A stretch of DNA of 64,000 bases from Haliea alexandrii (GCF_003719295.1 NZ_RFLW01000004.1:186001-250000); one strand, 5' to 3'. Positions 9,616 to 17,729 are shown, numbered from the stretch's first letter. The notes: generated by a model from the sequence alone, not told the origin. Numbers and translations are program-made.

Positions 9616-11627
9616 GCCGACAGCTCCTCGATCATAGCCTTGATCCGGTCCGTGCAGGCCTTGAGGTCAGCATCGATCTCCTCCAGTGGCCGGGGCGGCA
9701 CGAACGTGTAGAAGTGCCGGTTGAAGGGAATCTCGAAACCAACAATACCAACCTCACTATCCAGGGGATCCGTCTTGCTCTCATCGATCCAGGCATCCGG
9801 GACGTGGGGCTTTACCTCACGGTCGAAGTACTCGTAGATGGATTCACCCAGGGGCACGTTCTCGTTGTCACGCAGGCTGGTGTCTGGCTCAGGGTTGCCG
9901 TCCTTTTCGGTACAGATGGCGGCCTCAGGATCACGCTCCGCCAGGGCATTCATGACCGACTTCAGCTGTGGTGCGCGCAGCTTGAACCTCAAAGGCTTGA
10001 GAGCGGCCTTCAGGGCCTTGCTGAATACAGCACGGTCTGTGTACACCACCTCTGCATCAAGACTGCCACAGGCAGCCTCCAGGGCCTGTAGCTGGCCACC
10101 CTCCAGCTTCTGTAGTGGCTTCTCCTCTGCCAGCCTGGCAAGCCGTTCAGGGCTGGCCTGGAAGTTAAGACGCAGGGGGCGCTCCACGGTGATGCGCCGG
10201 TACCCGAAGGCATCCACCGGGAAGATCTTGCTCTCCTCGGTTTCCTCGAAGGCCCCATAGGCACGGACGATGGCATCACTGTTGGCCTCATCCACATACT
10301 GGCGCTTCGACCCCAGGGACTTCCTCATCTTACTGTAGCGGCTGGTGGCGTTGATTAGCTGTACCTTGCCCCTTCTCTCTACTGGCTTGTTGTTGGACAG
10401 TATCCAGATGTAGGTGGCAATACCGGTGTTGTAGAACATGTCCGTGGGCAGGGCCACAATGGCCTCAACAAAGTCTCTCTGCAGCAGGTAGCGGCGGATC
10501 TCCGATTCCCCACTACCGGCACCGCCGGTAAACAGAGGGGAACCATTCAAGATGATGCCTATCCGGGAACCTCCCTGCTTGGGATCCTGCATCTTGCTGA
10601 CCAGGTGCAACAGGAACAACAGGGAGCCATCAGAGACCCGGGGCAAACCAGGACCAAAACGGCCATCGAAGCCGCGCTGCTCGTGTTCCTTTACCACGTC
10701 CTTCTGGACTTTCTTCCACTCCACCCCAAACGGGGGGTTGGCCAGCATGAAGTCGGCCCGCAGGGTTGGCAGCTGGTCATCAGAGAGGGTGTTACCCAGC
10801 TTGATGTTGTCCACGCCCTGTCCCTTGATCAACATGTCCGCCTTGCAGATGGCGTAGGACTCCGGGTTGAGCTCCTGGCCGTGCAGAGACACAGTAACCC
10901 CGCTACTCACCTTCTGGATGTACTCGTCACCCTCCGACAAGAAGCCCCCGGTACCTGCTGTTGGGTCATAGATGGTGACAATGCTGGAGGGCTTGAGCTT
11001 GTGTTCCTGCCCGGTCAAAACCAAGGAAGTCGTTAAGTGCACAATGTCCCTGGGAGTGAAGTGCTCCCCTGCAGTCTCGTTGGAGCTCTCGGCAAACTTC
11101 CGGATCAGCTCCTCGAAGATGATGCCCATGCCGAAGTTGGTGATGCGGGCCGGGTTCAGGTCGATACTGGCGAAGCGTTGCACCACCTGGTACAGGAGGT
11201 TAGCTCCGGATAACTGCTGGACGAAGTCCTCAAAGTGGAAGTGCTCGAAGATCTCCCGGGCCGCCTGGCTGAAGGACTGGACATAGCTCATCAGGTCATC
11301 AGCTGTCTGGGTATCGGACAGAGTGGACAGGGTAAGCGGTGACGCATTGAAGAAGTCCTTGCCTGCAGCACGCAGCAGAAGGCGCTCTCTCACGGCCTCA
11401 GTCTTGTCGGCACTGGTCTTGGCTTGCGCTAGGACCTTGTGCCTGGTCGGCTCCAGGACGCACTCCAGGCGCCGCAGGAGGGTAAAAGGCAGAATGACCC
11501 GCCCATACTGCGACTGCTTGAAATCACCCCGCAGGAGGTCTGCCACGGACCAGATGAAGGCTGCGGTCTGAGAATGGTTCTCGGTGTTCAAGTCGGCTGT
11601 CCTTGTCTGGCTTGGAGGGTCAACCAA
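9612..11627 (-). CDS. hsdM: Type I R-M N6-adenine DNA methyltransferase HsdM
   Basis: This 671-aa modification subunit transfers a methyl group from S-adenosylmethionine to adenine N6. The SAM-binding motif ([13 protein letters not shown]) lies near residue 222 and the catalytic NPPF (ANPPFGVEW) near 297. An HsdM N-terminal helical domain precedes the fold. It is longer than the classic ~520-aa HsdM because of a C-terminal extension of ~150 residues, as in some long HsdM proteins. It is the first gene of the minus-strand operon hsdM-hsdS-GIY-YIG-PLD-hsdR. Confidence 0.95.
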   Translation of the reverse strand: MVDPPSQTRTADLNTENHSQTAAFIWSVADLLRGDFKQSQYGRVILPFTLLRRLECVLEPTRHKVLAQAKTSADKTEAVRERLLLRAAGKDFFNASPLTLSTLSDTQTADDLMSYVQSFSQAAREIFEHFHFEDFVQQLSGANLLYQVVQRFASIDLNPARITNFGMGIIFEELIRKFAESSNETAGEHFTPRDIVHLTTSLVLTGQEHKLKPSSIVTIYDPTAGTGGFLSEGDEYIQKVSSGVTVSLHGQELNPESYAICKADMLIKGQGVDNIKLGNTLSDDQLPTLRADFMLANPPFGVEWKKVQKDVVKEHEQRGFDGRFGPGLPRVSDGSLLFLLHLVSKMQDPKQGGSRIGIILNGSPLFTGGAGSGESEIRRYLLQRDFVEAIVALPTDMFYNTGIATYIWILSNNKPVERRGKVQLINATSRYSKMRKSLGSKRQYVDEANSDAIVRAYGAFEETEESKIFPVDAFGYRRITVERPLRLNFQASPERLARLAEEKPLQKLEGGQLQALEAACGSLDAEVVYTDRAVFSKALKAALKPLRFKLRAPQLKSVMNALAERDPEAAICTEKDGNPEPDTSLRDNENVPLGESIYEYFDREVKPHVPDAWIDESKTDPLDSEVGIVGFEIPFNRHFYTFVPPRPLEEIDADLKACTDRIKAMIEELSA

Positions 11628-11696
11628 GGATCATACCCAAGGAGGGTTGGACTGTCGCGCACGTGGTGCTGAAGCCAGAACCTGAAGGGTAGGCAG

Positions 11697-11734
11697 CCTT
11701 GCCCGGGCGCAGCGGAGCGGGAGCCCGGGCAGGG
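11697..11734. repeat. REP-like imperfect palindrome
   Basis: CCTTGCCCGGGC (11697-11708) pairs with GCCCGGGCAGGG (11723-11734), 11 of 12 positions, around a 14-base purine-rich loop. It lies upstream of hsdM between genes, as REP-type elements do. Only one copy is evident here; whether it is dispersed in the genome cannot be seen. Confidence 0.45.
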
Positions 11735-11879
11735 ATGCCCCTACGCTACAAGGAGGGAAGAAATCTGTATTGCGTCACGCGCTTGGCGTCCGCCCACGTA
11801 CCGCTCCGCTCAACCTGGACGGACGCCACTGCGGAGAAGTGAGGAACTGTGGAGGCGAGTTGTCCGGATGACAGCCAGG

Positions 11880-12008
11880 CTAGATGGAGATGGAAACCAG
11901 GTGCTTCAGCAAGCTAAATAGTATGTAAACCCCGCCTGCAATCATGGCGGTCTCGTAGCACTTGATGGAGAACCGAACGGCGGGGTGGGTGATGATTTTC
12001 ATGAACAT
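11880..12008 (-). CDS. Possible 42-aa membrane miniprotein
   Basis: An ATG at 12008 opens a 42-codon frame ending at TAG 11880-11882. The product has a basic N-terminus (MFMKIITHPAVRFSIKCYE) and a hydrophobic segment (TAMIAGGVYILFSLLKHLV) with the look of a single transmembrane helix. No strong ribosome binding site is visible. It sits alone between hsdM and the att site and is unrecognised. Confidence 0.35.
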   Translation of the reverse strand: MFMKIITHPAVRFSIKCYETAMIAGGVYILFSLLKHLVSISI

Positions 12009-12203
12009 GGTTTGGCGTCGCCTTCTTGAGTTGGGGCGCCAGCTACCATACTCAAAGTGCTGAGCGTTTTCTGGGATGATTGCCTGTTCAAGTGATGGGA
12101 GAACCTGCCGCCAGTCTGGCTACGCACTGCTGATGCTGGTACGCTTCGTTCAGCTGTGGCGAGACCAGCTCAAAGCTCAATTGAACCCGAGCAAGAAAGA
12201 CAA

Positions 12204-12226
12204 TTGACGGTATATTTGGCGGTATA
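12204..12226. repeat. Two adjacent 11-bp direct repeats TTGRCGGTATA
   Basis: TTGACGGTATA (12204-12214) and TTGGCGGTATA (12216-12226) are separated by one base and lie ~55 bp inside the putative att site. Such tandem motifs near att sites can be arm-type binding sites of an integrase or excisionase; here that is inference from position. Confidence 0.4.
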
Positions 12227-12280
12227 CCTCGCAGAAGCCCATGAAATAGCTCCAATTAAAACATAGAGTTATGCTTAACA

Positions 12281-12303
12281 TTCAACTCCCGCCGCCTCCA
12301 CCA
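12281..12303 (+). mobile_element. att site: 3' end of a tmRNA (ssrA) gene
   Basis: The stretch contains ACTCCCGCCGCCTCCACCA, the T-arm 3' strand, acceptor stem and CCA end typical of tmRNA, preceded by TTCA of the T-loop. No tmRNA 5' part (GGGGxxGATTCTGGATTCGAC-like) is present upstream, so this is only the 3' fragment left at one end of an element integrated into ssrA. The orientation places the intact gene to the left, outside the window, making 1-12.3 kb the right part of the island. It is followed by a matching terminator. Confidence 0.7.
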
Positions 12304-12347
12304 ATCACATTTCCCGCAGCATCCAAGCAAGTCCAAAGAAGTCCACG

Positions 12348-12381
12348 AAAGCCGCGCCCCACAAGGGTTTGCGGCTTTTTT
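12348..12381 (+). terminator. Rho-independent terminator after the tmRNA fragment
   Basis: AAAGCCGC (12348-12355) pairs with GCGGCTTT (12371-12378), with a T run to 12381. It is probably the original ssrA terminator, now separated from the intact gene by the island. Confidence 0.75.
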
Positions 12382-12803
12382 ATTATCCATCGCGGTCCAT
12401 CAGCGTGCTGCAAAATCCTGCGCATTTAGGAACACCGGCACAGAACACCCTGAGGCGGTGTCCCTAAAATGCCAAAAGGGATGTGGAAATGGCCCGTACC
12501 AGTGACAATAACTGCTCGGGCGCCAGGGATTCTGGCCAATAGCTGCCGGGCCGGAAAGACATATCGATTGTGTTCACGGTCAGTGCTCCGCTAAAAGTTC
12601 ATCGGGAGCATCAAGGGGACATACGGAACCTGTTTGGTTGCCTAATGGCCACATCTCCTTACGGAAACCACCTTGCCCAGGTGGGCAGGTTGGCAGGGCA
12701 TAAAGCCCTTCTTGATGCTGTGGGCGCAGTATAGTCAGAAACTGCATGTACTGTTTTCAAACGGGTGCGAACGGGCAGCCCATGTCGGGCTGGCCTACGC
12801 AAC
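12382..12803. other. Intergenic, no gene seen
   Basis: About 420 bp between the att region and the Tat-exported protein gene. Short frames here have no convincing start signals or protein character. A weak inverted repeat (ACACCG / CGGTGT around 12433-12462) is the only structure noted. Confidence 0.4.
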
Positions 12804-13493
12804 TCAGCCACGTGATTTTTTGAAAAAGGCCTCTATTTCCTCCTTCGACATCATTTCAACTATTTCCCATTTTTCGTATTCCGGAGTGACGCCATGGCAT
12901 AAAACACTGTCATAGATCGGGTCGTCAACTGCACATTCATTCCACTCACCCGTGGCGAGATCCCAGTCAGCCCAAAGAAGGTCAAAATCGTCTCGGCGAT
13001 CTCTAATCTGAATCTCATCGGTTGCGAGCCATCTAGCAATATCTCTGGTTAAGGTGGCCTTCACAAATCGAGGTATGTCCGCTGTCCAAAAACCATCCAC
13101 AGGATAGGTCTCCACTAGTTCAGGCCATAACCAATAGTCTGGCAGAACAGGTTTCTCTTGTGGAAAACCCGGTGTTCTATAGATGTTTGGTATACGGTGA
13201 TGAGCTCCTGAGATCCAATTAGCCATCGGGTGACTGTGTATTTGATCAAATTCCCCGCAGACCTCGTACTCCCCCGTGGAAAGATCCAAGTCAACCCATA
13301 TAAAGTGACCCGCAAGATTAAACCGATATTCCAAATCCAATGGGTGGATCACAGCCAAGACGCGAAGAAGCGATGTGCCTTTCCTCCTCGGCGTTTGTTG
13401 GGTGTTCTCCTGCAATGATGCGTTAGCGCCCTGAACAACAGCGAGACCCGTTAAGGCTCCCGTCGATAACTTCATGAATTCTCTGCGTTTCAT
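12804..13493 (-). CDS. Tat-exported protein of unknown function
   Basis: The ~229-aa product begins MKRREFMKLSTGALTGLAVV, a twin-arginine signal (RR followed by a hydrophobic stretch and an Ala-containing cleavage region), so export in folded form is likely. The rest is rich in Trp, Asp and Tyr with repeated elements such as WVDLDLSTGEYEVC and WADWDLATGEWNEC. These two copies of a 'W-DLxTGExxxC' unit suggest an internal duplication. No known family is recognised. The ATG at 13493 is preferred over the in-frame ATG at 13508 because it gives a canonical Tat n-region and sits 2 bases after the stop of the upstream small frame. Confidence 0.75.
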   Translation of the reverse strand: MKRREFMKLSTGALTGLAVVQGANASLQENTQQTPRRKGTSLLRVLAVIHPLDLEYRFNLAGHFIWVDLDLSTGEYEVCGEFDQIHSHPMANWISGAHHRIPNIYRTPGFPQEKPVLPDYWLWPELVETYPVDGFWTADIPRFVKATLTRDIARWLATDEIQIRDRRDDFDLLWADWDLATGEWNECAVDDPIYDSVLCHGVTPEYEKWEIVEMMSKEEIEAFFKKSRG

Positions 13494-13494
13494 A

Positions 13495-13677
13495 TCAGAG
13501 CCATCCAATCAGCGACGGCCGATGAATCGGAGTCAGGGCGCTGAACACGCGTAATACGCTAAGCAACTGCTGCCGGGGAACCAGCGTTATGATTGAAATA
13601 CGGTAACAGGCTAGGCCACACACTCCGGCCCCGTAATAAGGGGGAAAGCGAAAGACAGGCGAAGGTAGACTGGGCAT
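13495..13677 (-). CDS. Possible 60-aa leader ORF coupled to the Tat protein gene
   Basis: The ATG at 13677 is preceded by a strong Shine-Dalgarno (AGGAGAACGTCATG), and the frame stops TGA one base before the ATG of the Tat protein gene, a layout that favours translational coupling. The product (MPSLPSPVFRFPPYYGAGV...) resembles no known protein and could be a leader or a decayed gene. Confidence 0.3.
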   Translation of the reverse strand: MPSLPSPVFRFPPYYGAGVCGLACYRISIITLVPRQQLLSVLRVFSALTPIHRPSLIGWL

Positions 13678-14123
13678 GACGTTCTCCTATGTGTTCCACG
13701 CACGGTTGTGCGCATGGCGCATCGTTTTACCACCGTTCCCGGAGTGGGCGGTTGGTGGAGCTATTGCTCCTCTTGATGCTGGGGTCAATCTACCAACGTA
13801 ACCGGCCGTCTGCAACAAGAAAAGACGGGGAGCATTTTTGGTTCAGCCTGCTTGAACAAGCCTCGTCGCGGGACAGTACACCATCGAGCAAGGAGTTTTG
13901 GCTCTTGTCCACAGCCCCAGCAGAACCTGCCTGAAAACTGTACCTGTACGTCCGTCCACTACTACGATCGTCGGGTTGATCGTCTATAGTCGACACTGAG
14001 TGGCGTTAATGGCAAACCGACGCTGACAGAAAACGTCAAACTGCCCAACCAGGGAGAACCGGCGACACATGTCTGCACAGCGCTCAACACGCTAGAGCGA
14101 AATTACAGCCAAGGAGACATCGG
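13678..14123. other. Intergenic, no supported gene
   Basis: About 450 bp between the leader frame and the NPY-repeat gene. The frames that cross it are short, lack ribosome binding sites and look random. The promoters of the divergent flanking genes should lie here, but no clear -35/-10 pair was identified. Confidence 0.4.
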
Positions 14124-14549
14124 ATGATTCGTTTCAAGCTCAGCATCCTGCTAGCGGCCTTGTACGGCTGCTCCGCGCTTGCTCAGGGTAACCTCAGCGC
14201 CAATCCCTACAATAGCAGTTCCAACAGCAATCCCTACGGAGCAGGCAGCCGCTACCACGCGGACAGCATCAACAACCCCTATGGCGCCTACGGTATTAGC
14301 CACAGCAATAAATCGGCTACCAATCCCTACGCGACCGATGCCCCGAAGCTTTACGACAGCCAGGGCCACTACCGTGGAAAGCTGAGCAGCAACCCATACG
14401 ACCCCGAATCCACCTCAAATCCCTACGGACGCTATGGCAGCCCTTACTCCGCCGATTCCATCAACAATCCTTACGGTGCTGGCAGCCCGTACCGGACAGA
14501 CAGCCCAAACAATCCGTATGGCCAGGGACTGAAAATATTGGGGCAGTAA
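14124..14549 (+). CDS. Secreted NPY(G)-repeat protein
   Basis: This 141-aa protein has a signal peptide (MIRFKLSILLAALYGCSALA, cleaved before Q). Almost the whole mature chain consists of degenerate repeats with the core S-x-x-NPYG: eight NPY motifs are present (six followed by G or N, others by A or D), spaced ~10-20 residues and joined by Ser/Asn/Tyr-rich linkers such as GSPYSADSINNPYG. Such short tyrosine- and asparagine-rich repeats occur in exported proteins of unknown function in several proteobacteria. The start has a good ribosome binding site (AAGGAGAC). The gene converges on the HEPN-type gene with a 5-bp gap. Confidence 0.8.
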   Translation: MIRFKLSILLAALYGCSALAQGNLSANPYNSSSNSNPYGAGSRYHADSINNPYGAYGISHSNKSATNPYATDAPKLYDSQGHYRGKLSSNPYDPESTSNPYGRYGSPYSADSINNPYGAGSPYRTDSPNNPYGQGLKILGQ

Positions 14550-14554
14550 GATTT

Positions 14555-14932
14555 TCAGCTTGCCACCACCGGATAACAGGCATCGCCCCAAAGCACGTTG
14601 GGGTTATCCAGCATCAGTAGAATCACGAAGGGCACCAGCTTGCCTAAAAAGGCGTTGCAATCGCGCAGCTGGTCGCGATTCAGGTCCACCAGTTTCTGTA
14701 AAAAACCCTCAAAAACCTGCAGTTCCGGGGCGCGTTCTCGGTCACCGATCTCGTTGGCATAGGCGGCATTAAAAGCAATCCAGAGGAATATGAAGCGCCC
14801 GTCCTGATCTTCGCAACGCTCGGCCCTGTCCAGCCAACTGAGCGCACGATGTACACGCAATGCCAGATTGGTGGGGTGATTTTCTCGCTCCTCGCGTTGT
14901 CGTTTCTTGAGTGACTGGTGGTCCAATAGCAT
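14555..14932 (-). CDS. HEPN-type protein, probably internally deleted (125 aa)
   Basis: The N-terminus (LDHQSLKKRQREER...ALSWLDRAE...GRFIFLWIAFNAAYA) is typical of a family of ~210-220-aa HEPN-like proteins as I remember it. The C-terminus (NRDQLRDCNAFLGKLVPFV...NPNVLWGDACYPVV) matches the end of the same family. The segment expected between them, which carries the R-x4-6-H type motif (LRNQLIHG in relatives), is absent, and the join is near residues 85-90. I infer an in-frame internal deletion of ~90 residues that would remove RNase activity. This comparison is from memory and was not aligned. Confidence 0.6.
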   Translation of the reverse strand: MLLDHQSLKKRQREERENHPTNLALRVHRALSWLDRAERCEDQDGRFIFLWIAFNAAYANEIGDRERAPELQVFEGFLQKLVDLNRDQLRDCNAFLGKLVPFVILLMLDNPNVLWGDACYPVVAS

Positions 14933-15338
14933 CTATCTGATCCCCCTGTGCTTGAATATGAGGCGACAAGATTCAGGCATTAATCCGGCAGCCAGCCGGA
15001 GAATACAACAGGTCGCCCAAGACTCTATAGCCCTTGCCAAATGCGCCCTTTAAGGCGCCCGCATGCCGCTAGCTTTCGCTAGTACAAGACACCACCGTTA
15101 AAAAAACCATAATTCGAATAAAAAACCACGCCCAAGATTGACGCGAAATACTCAATACCCTGAGTGAATTTCCGCGGGTGGTGAAACGTAGCGAGTGGCA
15201 TCGTGTTGGTGAGGTTTTTGCCAAGAGCGTGTGCTTCAATTACGGCGATGGCCGGGATCAAAAGAGCATCGATGATTTACTGCAACCATTCCGCAGCCCC
15301 ACTCGCTCAGCGTACAAGCCATTCCAAAGGGAATTATC
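14933..15338. other. Intergenic with a gene-remnant-like open stretch
   Basis: A plus-strand frame without an obvious start is open from 15142 to its TGA at 15340-15342, where it overlaps the ATG of the next gene as ATGA. Its translation (SEFPRVVKRSEWHRVGEVF...) looks protein-like for ~40 residues but is unrecognised. It may be the tail of a lost gene. Nothing else is seen. Confidence 0.3.
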
Positions 15339-15713
15339 ATGAATAACAACAACACAACCGACCAGACCGAGACCAACGATCTCATGACCCCCGCCAAGGG
15401 ACTGCTGGTGCTGCTGGGCGTCATCATTGTGGTCGCGGGGTTCATCGCTCTCAATACGGCGCTCGGTGTACACGAGTTCTGGGCCGGATTCTTGTTCCTG
15501 CTCTACTGGGCGGGAATCGAGCATTTCGCCTGGGACAAGCTGTTCGCTTGTGTGGTGGGCGCCATTGTGGGATTACTGATGGCGTGCTTGGTGTTCGCGC
15601 TGCCCCGCTGGCTAGGTGATGCCGACGGGTTGGTCGTCCTCGCTCTGATTTTGGTATGGCCTTACTATACTTCATCGGCCTGGTGTGGGTCGGTATGCGA
15701 GTCATGGCAATGA
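15339..15713 (+). CDS. Small membrane protein, 3' end possibly frameshifted
   Basis: The 124-aa product has three likely membrane segments (KGLLVLLGVIIVVAGFIAL; EFWAGFLFLLYWAGI; LFACVVGAIVGLLMACLVF) and a fourth that breaks off at VVLALILVW. From ~15655 another frame continues with MALLYFIGLVWVGMRVMAMK and stops at 15739, which looks like the true end of the last helix and a basic tail. This suggests a one-base indel (natural or sequencing error) near 15655. Family unrecognised. Confidence 0.6.
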   Translation: MNNNNTTDQTETNDLMTPAKGLLVLLGVIIVVAGFIALNTALGVHEFWAGFLFLLYWAGIEHFAWDKLFACVVGAIVGLLMACLVFALPRWLGDADGLVVLALILVWPYYTSSAWCGSVCESWQ

Positions 15714-15829
15714 AGACAGCGACACCGGCTAACCAATAGAGCAAGAATACGCAGTTATCAGGTTAGGCAGGCCATGATCTTCATGGCCTTTCCCCCGCGT
15801 TAGCACCACCCTTTATTGGAGATTTACGA

Positions 15830-16369
15830 GTGGATTCTCAAGCGAAGATACGGCGCGCTATCTGGGAGCAACTGCAGTGCGCGACTATTGACCGACATCA
15901 TGCTTGGCGCTTGCCCGTTCTGGCGAACGTCGATGAGCATGGCTTACCCCAGGCTCGCACGGTGGTGTTACGCGACGCGCAGGAGACGTACCAGCGCCTG
16001 ATGATCTACACCGATCATCGCAGCCCCAAGGCCTTGGCTCTGGCCGCCAACCCGTCGTCGGTGCTGGTCTTTTGGAGCAAAGCGCTGAGCTGGCAACTAC
16101 GTGTGTCGCTGAGCACCCGAATCGAAACCCGGGGCGAGAGGGTAGAACAGGCCTGGGAAACCGTTGTTAAAACCGCTGCAGCAGCCGATTATCTTGCGCC
16201 GCAAACCCCGGGGTCACCAATGCCCGTCCATGCTGGAGAGCCTGCTGAGTCGCCTGCCTTCGCTATTATTATCGCCAACGTTCTCAGTATCGATTGGCTG
16301 GAACTGGCCGCGGAAGGGCATCGGCGGGCATTGTTGACCCCTGATGAATTCCAATGGCTGGTTCCCTGA
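15830..16369 (+). CDS. Pyridoxamine 5'-phosphate oxidase-like flavoprotein
   Basis: The 179-aa product has the split-barrel FMN-binding pattern of the PNPOx superfamily: LPVLANVDEHGLPQARTVVLRD, then YTDHRSPKALALAANPSSVLVFWS, in which the R-T-V-x-L-R and D-x-R-S-x-K elements bind the FMN phosphate in relatives. The C-terminal substrate-specific part differs from true PdxH, so I call only the superfamily. The start is GTG at 15830 after a TGGAG ribosome binding site. A strong hairpin follows the gene. Confidence 0.8.
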   Translation: MDSQAKIRRAIWEQLQCATIDRHHAWRLPVLANVDEHGLPQARTVVLRDAQETYQRLMIYTDHRSPKALALAANPSSVLVFWSKALSWQLRVSLSTRIETRGERVEQAWETVVKTAAAADYLAPQTPGSPMPVHAGEPAESPAFAIIIANVLSIDWLELAAEGHRRALLTPDEFQWLVP

Positions 16370-16407
16370 CGCATAAGCTCCAGCACATCGCGGTTGAGAT
16401 CACTGAT

Positions 16408-16441
16408 AACCTGTCAGTCCACCACCGTGGACTGACAGGTT
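16408..16441. terminator. Perfect 15-bp hairpin between convergent genes
   Basis: AACCTGTCAGTCCAC (16408-16422) pairs perfectly with GTGGACTGACAGGTT (16427-16441) around a 4-base loop. There is no U-tract. Its position between the convergent oxidase and Bax-like genes suggests a bidirectional transcription stop. Confidence 0.6.
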
Positions 16442-16459
16442 CGAGAGAGTGTGCGTAAC

Positions 16460-17578
16460 TCAGTCCAACCGCATGCCATCTACCAGTTCCTGCAGTTTAC
16501 CGTTAGCACGCATCGCCTCGATGTCAGCCCGCAGTTTTTCCGCCGCCACAGGGCTCTCGGCGCCCAGCAGGAATCGAACCGGCTCGTCGCGCAGCACCGC
16601 GCCATCCGCACGGTCGAGCTTGTTGTGGCGGATCATGCCTTTAAGGGAGTCCACGTACTCCTGGCCGCGCTCGGAATAGCGCAGCAGACCGTCTGCCAGC
16701 GCCAGCGAAGACAGCGGTTCGCCGCGTCCGCGCATCTCGGCCCGCAGGTCCCTGAAGTCTTCATAGGCGGGGTGGGACATCAGGTTGATGAAGTAACCGC
16801 GCACGCTGTCGAACGGCCAGTCGAAAGCCTTGATAGAATAATCACCCTTGTAGCTGCGGTGCTCCTTAGCCTTGATCCCATCCCCTTGGTAAGTCCACTG
16901 GCCGAAGAGTGAATTCCCCTGTACCGCAAAGCGGGAGGTGCCATAGCCGCTTTCGTATGCCGCCTGCCCCAGCGCAAGGCCCGCAGGTACGGTATCGACA
17001 CGGTACAGCAGGTCGTCGATCATGCCTTTTAGCTCCGGGGTATTCTGCTGCAGGGCAGCTACATGCTCCTCAGTCTCGCCAGGCAGCAACAACGCCAGCC
17101 GCCGCAGCAGGACGAGGCTCTGCTCCGACACTCGGCCATCGCTGGCCAATTCCTGTTGCGCCTGCTCCAGCCCGGCACGAAACTCCATGACCATATGGTT
17201 GGCATGCGTTACCAGCGGCAGCATCAGGCGATAGAACAACGCCTTTTTCTGTTGCACAGGAATATTCTTCGACGCCTCTTGCCAGTTCGGCTTGATCGCA
17301 GTGATCAGCAGGTGCGGCACTGCCAGCGGCTCGTCGGTTTTGGGTTCGCCCCACCAATCCTCACCCTCAAGCAGCGCGATCATGTCCTGCACCGAAGAGG
17401 CAACGAGCACCTCGGTGGTGCTTATCACAGGTGCATCCGCGTGGGCCGGAGTCGTTGCTGGCGCCGAAACCTGAGCGGCTGATTCAGAGGCCGGTGTGGA
17501 GACCTCTACGAGTTCATCACCGCCACAGCCGGCGAGCAGTGCGAGACTGGTCAGCAAGAGGGTAATTTGTACGGGCAT
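16460..17578 (-). CDS. Bax-like glucosaminidase lipoprotein
   Basis: This 372-aa protein has a lipoprotein signal (MPVQITLLLTSLALLAGC, lipid-modified Cys18), a variable Ala/Pro-rich linker, and from ~residue 195 a mannosyl-glycoprotein endo-beta-N-acetylglucosaminidase domain of the Bax/FlgJ type. The probable catalytic Glu is in AAYESGYGTSRFA (~211), followed by NSLFGQWTY and the C-terminal YSERGQEYVDSLKGMI. Role: peptidoglycan hydrolysis at the outer membrane face or in the periplasm. It stands alone, with the divergent retropepsin-like gene 151 bp away. Confidence 0.88.
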   Translation of the reverse strand: MPVQITLLLTSLALLAGCGGDELVEVSTPASESAAQVSAPATTPAHADAPVISTTEVLVASSVQDMIALLEGEDWWGEPKTDEPLAVPHLLITAIKPNWQEASKNIPVQQKKALFYRLMLPLVTHANHMVMEFRAGLEQAQQELASDGRVSEQSLVLLRRLALLLPGETEEHVAALQQNTPELKGMIDDLLYRVDTVPAGLALGQAAYESGYGTSRFAVQGNSLFGQWTYQGDGIKAKEHRSYKGDYSIKAFDWPFDSVRGYFINLMSHPAYEDFRDLRAEMRGRGEPLSSLALADGLLRYSERGQEYVDSLKGMIRHNKLDRADGAVLRDEPVRFLLGAESPVAAEKLRADIEAMRANGKLQELVDGMRLD

Positions 17579-17729
17579 ACAGGTTCTCTCATGGCGGTAA
17601 AGACGTTGGGATTATGCGCGACACAGAGCCGGGGAAGTCAACCCCGCCGGCATCGCTCAATGAGCCACCAAGAAATGCATTATTATAGGTCTGTATACCC
17701 CACTCAACATTGAGCACCTCATCAACCCA

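Noticed and set aside
11880-12303. Full-length tmRNA gene ending at 12303
   Set aside because: The preceding ~400 bp lacks the conserved tmRNA 5' end and a resume tag frame, so only the 3' end is present.
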